A stretch of DNA of 64,000 bases from Enterococcus ureasiticus (GTDB taxonomy: Bacteria; Bacillota; Bacilli; Lactobacillales; Enterococcaceae): the NCBI RefSeq assembly GCF_001730285.1, contig NZ_MIJZ01000014.1, positions 1 through 64,000 of the forward strand. The letters are read 5' to 3'. Below the pieces are notes generated by a model that was given only the letters and a program-made list of their open reading frames with translations, was not told the origin of the DNA and did not search any database. Within the stretch, counting starts at the first letter, position 1. Each line of letters begins with the position of its first letter. The position numbers and the translations under genes are program-made. Shown piece by piece: positions 55,129 to 62,886 of this stretch.

Positions 55129-56088
55129 ATGAAAGCACCACGATTACAAGCAGGTGATGAAATTCGAGTCATTGCACCATCTAGCAGTTTTTCGCGTTTA
55201 ACGGACCTGGGTATTAAATCCGCTGAGGAAAAATTGACAGCTTTAGGGTTTAACGTCACCTTTGCTGAACATACGAATGAATATGATATCCTTGGCTCTT
55301 CTTCGATCATGAGCCGAGTTAAAGATCTGCATGCAGCTTTTTCTGATGATCATGTCAAAGGAATTTTAACAGCGATTGGCGGTTTCAATAGTAATGAATT
55401 ACTGCCTTACCTTGATTTTGAACTAATTAAACGACATCCAAAAGTTTTTTGCGGTTATAGCGACATCACAGCATTGTGTAATGCGATTACGGCTAAGACA
55501 AAATTACTTACGTATGTAGGCCCACATTTTTCTAGTTTTCAAATGGATGAACTGCAAGATTATCAAACTGAAACTTTTTTGCATGCAACCACTGATGAAA
55601 AAGCGTTTGATGTATCTGCCTCTGAATCATGGAGCCAAGATGAATGGTATTTACCCGACCCAAAACGTACATTATTAGCCAATGATTGGAAAGTCTACAG
55701 CCACTCGGCCCCTGTGACTGGAACTTGTTACGGCGGCAATTTAGGTACTTTTCAATTGCTTTTTGGTACTCGTTTTTTACCAAATCTCGAATGTGCTATT
55801 TTATTTGTTGAAACTGCTGAAGAAGATGATTATCATGATTTCGCTCGCGGATTAGCCGCCTTGCTCCAAGTAGTGAAGCATCCTAAAGCCTTACTGATTG
55901 GACGGTTTCCTAAAGAAACCGAAATGACCGAAGAACGGCTTTTAGCAATTCTATCTAAATATCCTTTATTACGAGAGATTCCTGTGATTTATGATATGAA
56001 CTTTGGTCATACACAACCGATTTTTACAATCCCGATCGGAGATCAAGCGACAGTCGATACAACAACAAAAATGATTACTTTTTTTTAA
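55129..56088 (+). CDS. LD-carboxypeptidase, S66 family
   Basis: 319-aa serine peptidase of family S66 (LdcA/MccF-like). It opens with RLQAGDEIRVIAPSSSF; the nucleophilic serine lies in CGYSDITALCNAI, and the glutamate and histidine of the Ser-Glu-His triad lie in FVETAEED and NFGHTQP. LdcA enzymes trim the tetrapeptide of recycled murein; MccF-type relatives cleave microcin C. Sequence alone does not separate them. GAAGGAAG precedes the ATG. Confidence 0.88.
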   Translation: MKAPRLQAGDEIRVIAPSSSFSRLTDLGIKSAEEKLTALGFNVTFAEHTNEYDILGSSSIMSRVKDLHAAFSDDHVKGILTAIGGFNSNELLPYLDFELIKRHPKVFCGYSDITALCNAITAKTKLLTYVGPHFSSFQMDELQDYQTETFLHATTDEKAFDVSASESWSQDEWYLPDPKRTLLANDWKVYSHSAPVTGTCYGGNLGTFQLLFGTRFLPNLECAILFVETAEEDDYHDFARGLAALLQVVKHPKALLIGRFPKETEMTEERLLAILSKYPLLREIPVIYDMNFGHTQPIFTIPIGDQATVDTTTKMITFF

Positions 56089-56091
56089 ATA

Positions 56092-56148
56092 AAAACCATA
56101 TACTGTTTGCTTTTTTCAACAATCAAACAGTATACGGTTTATTTTTTA
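56092..56148. terminator. bidirectional terminator
   Basis: AAACCATATACTGTTTG/CAAACAGTATACGGTTT arms (one wobble) around a 14-nt loop, between the LD-carboxypeptidase and the convergent merR-type gene. Confidence 0.8.
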
Positions 56149-56504
56149 TACTTTTTTTCCATCTGTTCATATAACGTAATTTTATTATCCAGTAAGTCAA
56201 GATGACTTTTCGCTCTTTCATATTCGGTTAGGATTTTTATCCGATGGTTTAATAATAAGTTTTTGCGTTCTGTGATCGTTGAATCTCCGAGATTTCTTAA
56301 CTGAGTATATTTTTTTATTTCCTTTAGCGAAATACCTGTGTTTTTTAGCTTGATCACAAAATTCGCCCACTCCACTTCTTCTTCACCAAAAACACGATAA
56401 TTGTGTTCATCTCTAGCTGGTTCAATCAATCCTTCTTTTTCATAATACCGTAACGTGTGCTCACTGATGCCAATTTTTTTTGCAAATTCACTGATTGTAT
56501 ACAT
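56139..56504 (-). CDS. MerR family transcriptional regulator
   Basis: 121-aa regulator. The N-terminal winged HTH reads MYTISEFAKKIGISEHTLRYYEKEGLIEP, followed by the coiled-coil dimerisation helix (HRIKILTEYERAKSHLDLLDNKI). There is no cysteine-rich metal site, so it belongs with the AdhR/NmlR or organic-ligand MerR group. ATG 56504 with AAGGTGG upstream. Divergent from an SDR gene whose promoter carries the expected MerR architecture, so it very probably controls that gene. Confidence 0.9.
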   Translation of the reverse strand: MYTISEFAKKIGISEHTLRYYEKEGLIEPARDEHNYRVFGEEEVEWANFVIKLKNTGISLKEIKKYTQLRNLGDSTITERKNLLLNHRIKILTEYERAKSHLDLLDNKITLYEQMEKKYKK

Positions 56505-56530
56505 ATTTTCCACCTTCTTTTATTTTTCTC

Positions 56531-56561
56531 TTGCTTTAGAGTCGTCTCTAACCCTTATACT
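56531..56561 (+). promoter_or_regulatory. MerR-type promoter with 19-bp spacer and palindromic operator
   Basis: TTGCTT (56531-56536), exactly 19 nt, then TATACT (56556-56561). The palindrome TTAGAG-TCGT-CTCTAA (56536-56551) fills the spacer. MerR regulators untwist such over-long spacers to activate, so this is the expected control site of the downstream SDR gene. Confidence 0.8.
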
Positions 56562-56700
56562 TCGATTGTACCACTCAGTTTACGTTTTAGCATCATCTTG
56601 TTTCACGGGCTAGCACTACGCTCTGCTTCGATCTCATCAATTCCTAAAATCTGTCAGAGTTGAATGAGCCCACTACACTTTTAAATTAGGAGGAATTTTT

Positions 56701-57468
56701 ATGAAGTACACAGTAATCACAGGCGCAAGTTCTGGAATTGGGTTGGAAGCCGCCAAAGCATTTGCCAAACTAGAGAAAAATCTTATCTTAATTGCTCGAA
56801 GGACTGATCTACTTGATCATTTGAAAGAGGAAATTTTATTAGAACATCCTACTCTTGAGATCGTGAATAAAACCGTCGACTTATCTCAAAAAGAAAACGT
56901 ACTTGATTTGTACCAGGATTTAAAAATTTATGACATTGAAACATGGATCAATAATGCTGGTTTTGGCTATTACCATTCAGTCGCTGACCAAGATTTAGAA
57001 AAGGTCAGTCAAATGTTGCATTTGAATATCGAAGCCCTAACGTTACTATCCTCTCTTTATGTCACAGATTATGAAAACAAAGAGAATACACAATTGATTA
57101 ACGTTTCTTCTTCTGGTGGATACAAAAATGTTCCAAATGCTGCTACGTATTGTGCAACAAAATTTTATGTAAGTGCATTTACTGAAGCGATTGCTTTGGA
57201 GTTACAAACCAAAGGATCTCCCCTTAAAGCAAAAGTCTTAGCACCAGCCGCTACTGAAACAGAATTTGCTCAAGTTGCCAATGGCTCAAAATCTTATGAC
57301 TACATTAAAGGTTTTGGAACATTTCACACTGCAAAAGAGATGGCTCAATTTCTCATAGAACTTTATCAAAGCCAAGAAGTCGTCGGACTTGTTGATCGTA
57401 ATACGTTTAAGTTTGATTTGTCTGGTCCAATTTTTGCTCATTACCAAACTGGAATAAAAAATATGTAA
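56701..57468 (+). CDS. short-chain dehydrogenase/reductase
   Basis: 255-aa SDR. The cofactor motif TGASSGIG (residues 7-14) and NNAG in WINNAGFGY are followed by the catalytic serine in NVSSSGGYKN and the YxxxK motif YCATK. Classical SDR, substrate unknown; similar to DltE/YqjQ-type oxidoreductases. AGGAGGAA RBS. Paired with the divergent MerR regulator. Confidence 0.9.
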   Translation: MKYTVITGASSGIGLEAAKAFAKLEKNLILIARRTDLLDHLKEEILLEHPTLEIVNKTVDLSQKENVLDLYQDLKIYDIETWINNAGFGYYHSVADQDLEKVSQMLHLNIEALTLLSSLYVTDYENKENTQLINVSSSGGYKNVPNAATYCATKFYVSAFTEAIALELQTKGSPLKAKVLAPAATETEFAQVANGSKSYDYIKGFGTFHTAKEMAQFLIELYQSQEVVGLVDRNTFKFDLSGPIFAHYQTGIKNM

Positions 57469-57477
57469 TGGTCTTAC

Positions 57478-57523
57478 ACAAAAAAAGTGCTTGATAGAAT
57501 GATTCTATCAAACACTTTTTTTT
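57478..57523. terminator. bidirectional terminator SDR / aquaporin
   Basis: AAAAAAAGTGCTTGATAGAAT hairpin with ATTCTATCAAACACTTTTTT; long stem, A- and T-runs on both sides. Confidence 0.85.
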
Positions 57524-57527
57524 GCTT

Positions 57528-58193
57528 TTACTCTTCAGTATCAAGTAAGTATTTGCCAACTAAAGCAGCAAGTACACCACCAATCAGTGGTGCTACGATA
57601 AATAGCCAAACTTGAGATAATGCTTCTCCTCCTGCAAAAATTGCTGGACCTAAGCTTCTAGCCGGGTTGACAGATGTACCAGTTAGCGGAATTCCCACTA
57701 AGTGAATCATTGTTAATGTCAAACCAATCACGATTCCTGCAAGTTTCGCATTGCCTTTTTTGGTACTTGTGACAGTCATGATAACCAAAACAAAAATAAA
57801 TGTTAAAATAATTTCCACGGTTAAAGCACCAACTGCGCTAAAGTCACCAAAACCATTTTGACCTAAGTTTGTTGTTTCTCTTCCTGATGCATTCAAAATT
57901 GATAGCAAAGCAAAAGAAGCAATCAAACCACCAATGATTTGACCAACGATATAATAAACTAAATCCATTGTTGAGATTCGTTTATTGACCCACATCCCCA
58001 ATGAAACTGCTGGATTTAAATGAGCCCCAGAGATTGTACCAATGCTGTAAGCTGCTGCAATGATCGTCAAACCAAAAGCTAAAGCGATCCCAGTTGTACC
58101 AATACCTTCAATCCCGCCTCCTAAAACAGCTGTTGCTGTACCAAAGAAAACCAAGATAAATGTTCCAAGACATTCTGCAATTGCTTTTTTCAT
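57528..58193 (-). CDS. aquaporin (MIP family, AqpZ-like)
   Basis: 221-aa channel with six TM helices and both NPA boxes: SGAHLNPAVSLG and TSVNPARSLGPA. Residues near the second box (TGTSVNPARS) fit orthodox water channels more than glycerol facilitators, where an aspartate usually follows the second NPA arginine. The ATG at 58193 has GGGAGGGG upstream; the frame to 58301 is open but without an RBS. Single gene between terminators. Confidence 0.9.
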   Translation of the reverse strand: MKKAIAECLGTFILVFFGTATAVLGGGIEGIGTTGIALAFGLTIIAAAYSIGTISGAHLNPAVSLGMWVNKRISTMDLVYYIVGQIIGGLIASFALLSILNASGRETTNLGQNGFGDFSAVGALTVEIILTFIFVLVIMTVTSTKKGNAKLAGIVIGLTLTMIHLVGIPLTGTSVNPARSLGPAIFAGGEALSQVWLFIVAPLIGGVLAALVGKYLLDTEE

Positions 58194-58331
58194 ATATTCC
58201 CCTCCCTTCACTTTTATTCTTAAATAGATTATCACATTCATGAAAGTTTTCGTGATAGTTTCAACTAAAATTGAGAGAAAGTTCAATGAGTAATATCTCA
58301 ATATGATTGATACATATAATCATAAGAGGAA

Positions 58332-58386
58332 AATAAAAAGAATACCAACAAAAAGCATCTAATAAATGCTCTTTTGTCGGTATTTA
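58332..58386 (-). terminator. terminator of DUF1836-degV
   Basis: AATACCAACAAAAAGCAT and ATGCTCTTTTGTCGGTATT arms, followed on the minus strand by CTTTTTATTTT. Confidence 0.8.
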
Positions 58387-58389
58387 AAT

Positions 58390-59247
58390 TTAGTCTAACA
58401 ATTGGATTCCAATCCCTAAAAGTCCTGGTCCTGTGTGAACAACTAAAGCTGGACTGATCGTACCAAAATAAATCTTTTCTGCTTGAGGAAACTGTTCCTT
58501 CAACTTTTCGTAAAAGCTTTCCGCTTCTTCTACTGCTTGTCCTTGGGCAACTGCTAACACGAATTTCTTATGATCTCCAATGAAATCTTTTACTAATTCG
58601 AACGTTTTATCCAAGCTTTTCTTTCTACCACGTGCTTTAGCTACAGTATGATAAACACCTTCACCGTTACAAGAAATAATTGGATTTAATTTTAACGCCG
58701 TTCCTAAAATCGACGCAACCAAACCGATCCGTCCACCTTTTTGCAAATATTCAAGCGTCGCAACATTGAAAAAGACTTTGGCTTTCGCTACATTATTCGT
58801 TAATTTTGTTTTAATTTCATTCCACGGAAGGCCTGCTTCGACCAATTTAGCTGCTTCAATCGCTTGAAGACCACTACCTATTCCGATATTTTTTGTATCC
58901 AAAACGAATGTTTCTAATCCTTCAAATTCTTCTGCAATCAAACGAACCACATTAAATGTTCCGCTCAATCCGCTGGAAATTGTCACAGCCAATACTTTTT
59001 CATAACCGTCTGCTTTGATTTTTTCAAAAATTTTCGTGATTGTTTCACCATCTGGCAATGATGTACTTGGAATCTCTACAGCTAAACGCTCGTAAACTTC
59101 TTCTGGTGTGATATCTACTTTATCTGTATAAATGCGGTCTTTATATATAATTTGCAACGGAATCATGTACATCCCATATTGTTCAACTAACTCCCTAGGC
59201 ACATCTGTCCCCGAATCTACTAGTAATGCAATTTTCTCTTTATTCAT
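58390..59247 (-). CDS. DegV family fatty-acid-binding protein
   Basis: 285-aa two-domain DegV protein. It opens IALLVDSGTDVPRELV and has the conserved TSLPDGETI and TISSGLSGTFN segments that contact the bound fatty acid. DegV proteins (FakB relatives) present fatty acids to the FakA kinase. The likely start is ATG 59247 (GGAG 9 nt upstream), overlapping DUF1836 by 8 nt; 59262 is possible. Co-transcribed with DUF1836. Confidence 0.9.
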   Translation of the reverse strand: MNKEKIALLVDSGTDVPRELVEQYGMYMIPLQIIYKDRIYTDKVDITPEEVYERLAVEIPSTSLPDGETITKIFEKIKADGYEKVLAVTISSGLSGTFNVVRLIAEEFEGLETFVLDTKNIGIGSGLQAIEAAKLVEAGLPWNEIKTKLTNNVAKAKVFFNVATLEYLQKGGRIGLVASILGTALKLNPIISCNGEGVYHTVAKARGRKKSLDKTFELVKDFIGDHKKFVLAVAQGQAVEEAESFYEKLKEQFPQAEKIYFGTISPALVVHTGPGLLGIGIQLLD

Positions 59248-59809
59248 CCACTTTTTCTCCATCTTCTTCTAATTTTTTTTGTGCTAATTCAATGACCTTC
59301 TCAGTAAATAATTTGGTGGCAAATGATAAAGTTGCACCTTTTACAATTAAAAATTCTACTGGTATAGGTTGATTAAAAGCTGCGACTGGTTCATTTCCTA
59401 AGGCTTGAGCAACAACTACTGCCAAAGCTGCTTCTTGTTCGTCACAAAAAAGATTATATGCTTCACGAATACCAACTGCTGCACCTTGATAAAGAATGCC
59501 TTGTTTGATTTCCGGTATAGTTAGAACTTGCTTTAATAACGTAATGGCTATTAAAAAAGCCAAATGCTTTTGATTGTAACGTTTTTTATTTGGGGCTGGT
59601 ATCAGTCCTAATTTCACATAATTATTGACCATCGACGAAGTCAGCAAGGTATGCTTTTCCTTTAAAATAACTGGTGACAAGTACCGTTCAACTAGTGTGA
59701 TGACTTGATCCATATATAATTCTAATTCGGGCAATTCATGCCATCGTGGCAAGTGGACATCCACCAATTCTTTTCCCCAAATTTCTAAAGAGGATTTTAT
59801 TTCATTCAC
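59240..59809 (-). CDS. DUF1836 domain-containing protein
   Basis: 189-aa protein of the DUF1836/YkrK-type family: LPRWHELPELELYMDQV, SSMVNNYVKLGLIPAPNKKRY and HLAFLIAITLLKQVL form a MerR-like winged-helix start. Probably a DNA-binding regulator, and always near DegV genes in Lactobacillales. GTG start at 59809 with GGAGG 6 nt upstream. It could recognise the palindrome in its own promoter. Confidence 0.85.
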   Translation of the reverse strand: MNEIKSSLEIWGKELVDVHLPRWHELPELELYMDQVITLVERYLSPVILKEKHTLLTSSMVNNYVKLGLIPAPNKKRYNQKHLAFLIAITLLKQVLTIPEIKQGILYQGAAVGIREAYNLFCDEQEAALAVVVAQALGNEPVAAFNQPIPVEFLIVKGATLSFATKLFTEKVIELAQKKLEEDGEKVDE

Positions 59810-59836
59810 AAGATCCCTCCTTCTATTTACTAAAAC

Positions 59837-59865
59837 AGTTTAACATTCTTTCCAAAAACATTCAA
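59837..59865 (-). promoter_or_regulatory. promoter of DUF1836-degV
   Basis: TTGAAT (59860-59865), 17-nt spacer, TAAACT (59837-59842) on the minus strand. Confidence 0.6.
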
Positions 59866-59887
59866 TCTAGTTGTTGAAACTAGATTG
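59863..59887 (-). promoter_or_regulatory. palindromic operator candidate at the DUF1836-degV promoter
   Basis: Perfect 10-bp arms CAATCTAGTT/AACTAGATTG with a 5-nt centre, overlapping the -35 hexamer. No T-run follows, so an operator is more likely than a terminator. Confidence 0.5.
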
Positions 59888-59895
59888 AAAATAGT

Positions 59896-59934
59896 AATAA
59901 AAAAACAAGCTTTCTCATTAAAGAAAGCTTGTTT
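59896..59934 (-). terminator. terminator of the marR-type gene
   Basis: 13-bp perfect stem AAACAAGCTTTCT/AGAAAGCTTGTTT with a 6-nt loop, T-run on the minus strand. Confidence 0.85.
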
Positions 59935-59956
59935 CACTATATCCAATCAACATTTA

Positions 59957-60580
59957 TTAAAAATCATTAAACCCATCATCGTCTTCTGTATTTCGTTTGA
60001 ACGAATCAAAACCGAATTTTCCTCTTTTTGGAAAATCAGGTGATCCAAACATATCACGAGGATCAAATCCTGGCTCCATTTTACCAGGACCTCCACCAAA
60101 ACCACGACCGTGTCTGCCACGCATATGAGGACCTCTAAAGTCACGCTCTTCTTCAGGGATTTCTGCTTCTAGTGCTTCGAGCAATTTACTCATAATGATT
60201 TTGAATGATTCTTGTTCAGATTCTGATAATACATCAAAAATCGTTTCTTCTTCTTGCTTACTATTATCAGCAGCTGCCATTCCGGCTTCCGTTAAACGGA
60301 TCACCATCACTCGACGATCGCTTTCCAATGGTTCACGACTTATATAACCATTTTTCTCTAATTTACCTAAGAGCTCACCTAAAGATTGCGGACGCATATC
60401 TAACAAGTAAGACAGCTCTTTTTGCGTTGTTTCTGGTTTAAGTTTTAACAGATTTAAAACTCTCCCTTGCCCTCTATGCGGATTCCCGAAAGGTCCATGT
60501 TCTCTGCGACGTTTCATAAAATATCTTTGCATCATTGCTTGTAAGCTTAGAAACTGTTCCATCAATGTTTGTTCTTCCAT
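59957..60580 (-). CDS. MarR family transcriptional regulator
   Basis: 207-aa regulator. The winged-helix core includes QGRVLNLLKLKPETTQKELSYLLDMRPQSLGELLGKLEKNGYISREP with the wing SDRRVMVIRLT. An unusual C-terminal extension of about 60 residues rich in Gly, Arg and Phe (RGRHGRGFGGGPG) follows. ATG 60580 with GGAGG upstream. The promoter contains a 32-bp palindrome, so autoregulation is likely. No target gene is adjacent. Confidence 0.9.
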   Translation of the reverse strand: MEEQTLMEQFLSLQAMMQRYFMKRRREHGPFGNPHRGQGRVLNLLKLKPETTQKELSYLLDMRPQSLGELLGKLEKNGYISREPLESDRRVMVIRLTEAGMAAADNSKQEEETIFDVLSESEQESFKIIMSKLLEALEAEIPEEERDFRGPHMRGRHGRGFGGGPGKMEPGFDPRDMFGSPDFPKRGKFGFDSFKRNTEDDDGFNDF

Positions 60581-60600
60581 AATAGATTCCTCCATAAAAT

Positions 60601-60632
60601 ATAATATAAATCAGGTACCTGTTTTATATTAT
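60601..60632 (-). promoter_or_regulatory. 32-bp palindromic operator of the marR-type gene
   Basis: Halves 60601-60616 and 60617-60632 are inverted copies with one mismatched pair, centred on CAGGTACCTG. A further half-site (GCACCTGTTT, 60637-60646) lies in the promoter spacer. It overlaps the -10 and transcription start. Confidence 0.75.
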
Positions 60633-60656
60633 AAAGGCACCTGTTTAAAATGTCAA
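60628..60656 (-). promoter_or_regulatory. consensus promoter of the marR-type gene
   Basis: TTGACA (60651-60656), 17 nt, TATAAT (60628-60633) on the minus strand: perfect sigma-A hexamers, compatible with tight repression. Confidence 0.85.
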
Positions 60657-60716
60657 CAATTAATGGATATGAATAAATTGGTGTTATCACTTCCTTTTAC
60701 GAAGCTACCTGTGTAA

Positions 60717-60760
60717 TAAAAAAACTCCAGAAGCAACTCATTGAGTCTGATTCTAGAGAT
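60717..60760 (-). terminator. terminator of yunD-yutD-yutF-TIGR01906
   Basis: Hairpin with GAGT/ACTC core and CTCTAGAA/TTCTGGAG outer arms, followed on the minus strand by TTTTTTTATT. Confidence 0.65.
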
Positions 60761-60772
60761 GTAAAATTCTAT

Positions 60773-61414
60773 CTATAATTTTTTTAATTCCCTTTTTCCT
60801 AAAACGATTCCGATAAAGAAGAACAGTTCCAGCAAAACAAAAAACAAAATAAAACTATGCATAAAATATTGTTCTGGTAAAACATTGATGATCGGGTCAG
60901 TAGCCGGATCAAATAACCAGTCATCGTTATTAAAAAATACGCCATGGAATGCCACAAAAAATTGATCGAATCCAATAGCCATTAAAACACCAAAAAATAC
61001 TGGAATGATCATTCCCCATTGAAACGGACGAATCAAACGCCATACTCGTTTTGACTTGATCAAACGAAAAACAAAGATGCCGCTTGGAATCACTGTCACG
61101 AGTAGTACACCATAGCAGAGTAAAAAAAGACGTTTTACTTCGTAAAAATGGAATGCTCCACTTTTTGATGATGGAAAATCAGATAATTTCAATGTATGAT
61201 TAAACGGATTATTTAAATAGGCCATCAACTGATCAAAGTTTTTTAGTAATGTTGGCTTGTCCATATCTACATAATCTAATATCTTTAATGAATCGATATC
61301 AAAAACATATAACAGACGAAAATTGATAGTGATCGCAATGCTTAAAGAAATGATCGTCAAAATCAAACATACGATTCCAGCTCGCTCTCGCCAAATCCAA
61401 CCTTTTTCTTTCAT
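60773..61414 (-). CDS. TIGR01906 family membrane protein (DUF1461)
   Basis: 213-aa integral membrane protein with four TM helices (about 10-32, 94-116, 130-152 and 184-206 from the chosen start) and an extracytoplasmic loop containing FHGVFFNNDDWLFDPATDPIINVLPEQYFMHSF, the hallmark of the family. Role unknown; some relatives modify lipids of lipoproteins. ATG 61414 begins just after the yutF stop; the in-frame ATG at 61432 would overlap by 17 nt. Confidence 0.85.
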   Translation of the reverse strand: MKEKGWIWRERAGIVCLILTIISLSIAITINFRLLYVFDIDSLKILDYVDMDKPTLLKNFDQLMAYLNNPFNHTLKLSDFPSSKSGAFHFYEVKRLFLLCYGVLLVTVIPSGIFVFRLIKSKRVWRLIRPFQWGMIIPVFFGVLMAIGFDQFFVAFHGVFFNNDDWLFDPATDPIINVLPEQYFMHSFILFFVLLELFFFIGIVLGKRELKKL

Positions 61415-61415
61415 A

Positions 61416-62186
61416 TCAAAAAGTCCACTCATCCAAAGAATCCACTACATAGGTGGGTTGTTCAGGTAAACTTGGAACTGCTGATTTCGCCGTAAATCCA
61501 GACAAAACAAGTAAACTATCGATTCCATTTTGAAGTCCTGACTGAATATCTGTTTCATAGTTATCGCCAACCATAATAACATCTTCTTTATTCATTTTCA
61601 TGACTTTTAGCGCTTCATTCATAATAATCGCATTTGGTTTTCCGATCATGATTGGATCTGTCTGTGTTGCGGTTTGGATTAAAGAAATAAATGAACCCGC
61701 TCCAGGTAATAAACCACGTTCTGTCGGGATACTCTTATCTGGATTGGTGCCAATAAAAGTTGCACCATTTCGTATGCACAGAGCAGCCGTAGCGAATTTT
61801 TCATAATTAATATTAGTATCTAGCCCCACAATAACATAATCTGGTTCTTCTTCATCCCATTCAAAACCTGCAGATAAAATCAAATCAACAAGACCAGATT
61901 CTCCGATTACATAAACTCGGTTTCCTTTACCTTGTTCTTTCATATAATCGATTGTCGCAAGGCTTGCTGTATAGACAGTCTTAGCTGATACCTGAATATC
62001 AAACTCCTGTGCTAATCGATCAGCGACTGCCTCAGGTGTTTTTGTTGTATTATTGGTCACAAAAAGAAAAGGCAATTTCAGTTCTTGGAGGCGTTCAACA
62101 AATCGTTTCCCTGCTGGAATGACTTCTTTGCCTAAATAAATCGTGCCGTCTAAATCAATTAAATATCCATTATATTGCTTCTTCAC
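61416..62186 (-). CDS. HAD-IIA family phosphatase (YutF/NagD-like)
   Basis: 256-aa haloacid-dehalogenase hydrolase. Motif I IDLDGTIYLG (catalytic Asp pair), motif II VTNNTTKTPE, IGKPNAIIM lysine and motif IV VGDNYETDIQSG. TIGR01457-type, acting on small phosphates such as glycerol-phosphate or nucleotides. GTG start with GAGGAG 9 nt upstream, lying in the end of yutD. Confidence 0.92.
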   Translation of the reverse strand: MKKQYNGYLIDLDGTIYLGKEVIPAGKRFVERLQELKLPFLFVTNNTTKTPEAVADRLAQEFDIQVSAKTVYTASLATIDYMKEQGKGNRVYVIGESGLVDLILSAGFEWDEEEPDYVIVGLDTNINYEKFATAALCIRNGATFIGTNPDKSIPTERGLLPGAGSFISLIQTATQTDPIMIGKPNAIIMNEALKVMKMNKEDVIMVGDNYETDIQSGLQNGIDSLLVLSGFTAKSAVPSLPEQPTYVVDSLDEWTF

Positions 62187-62192
62187 GAATGA

Positions 62193-62852
62193 TTACTCCT
62201 CACGTTGACGAATAGTAAATGAACGACCTTTATTCGTATCGTTCTCTTTCTTACCAATGACAGCTTTTTTCGGTTCATTTTCTTTACGGTTCTTGATCAC
62301 TGGTTTCGTTTTATTAGTCACTGGTACACGTTTTTCTTCCGTGTGTGCTTGCGTTTGATTCACTGGTTTTTTATTTGGTTTCTTGCGCCGTGTTTGTTGT
62401 TTTTCACGTTTCCCACCAACTCGTTCGATCACAAAATAAGCACAGCCAAAATTGCAATATTCATATAAATAATCTTCTAGTGTATCGATTCTCTGTTCAG
62501 GAGCTGCTTTACGATTGGATTCATTGAAAAAACCTTTCAAACGAAGTTGATCGTAGCCCCAATCACCAACAATATAATCATATCTTGAAAGAACATCACT
62601 AAAACGTTCTCCTAATCTTTCTGCATCAAAGGCTTCCCGATGATTTTTTACTAAAAGATACTCGCGAGCACCGATCGTTACGTGAACATCATCAATGAGT
62701 GTTACGATTTCGCCTTTTTTCTTTTCTTTGACAGGTTCTTCTTTTATCTCTTCAAGGACAGCTGTGATTTCATCTGTTAAGGTCGCTGCTGGTTCTTCTT
62801 TATGTTTAACTGGTTTAGTTGATTTGTATGGTTTTTTTACTTTTTCTGTCAT
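62193..62852 (-). CDS. YutD family protein (DUF1027) with basic extension
   Basis: 219-aa protein. The central YutD domain (about 45-150) contains REAFDAERLGERFSDVL, YDYIVGDWGYDQLRLKGFF and YLYEYCNFGCAYFVIER. Long Lys/Arg-rich tails at both ends suggest nucleic-acid or ribosome association; the function is not established. Second gene of the yunD-yutD-yutF-TIGR01906 operon. Confidence 0.88.
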   Translation of the reverse strand: MTEKVKKPYKSTKPVKHKEEPAATLTDEITAVLEEIKEEPVKEKKKGEIVTLIDDVHVTIGAREYLLVKNHREAFDAERLGERFSDVLSRYDYIVGDWGYDQLRLKGFFNESNRKAAPEQRIDTLEDYLYEYCNFGCAYFVIERVGGKREKQQTRRKKPNKKPVNQTQAHTEEKRVPVTNKTKPVIKNRKENEPKKAVIGKKENDTNKGRSFTIRQREE

Positions 62853-62886
62853 TTTTTCACCGCCTAGATTTTATTATACCTTGTTT

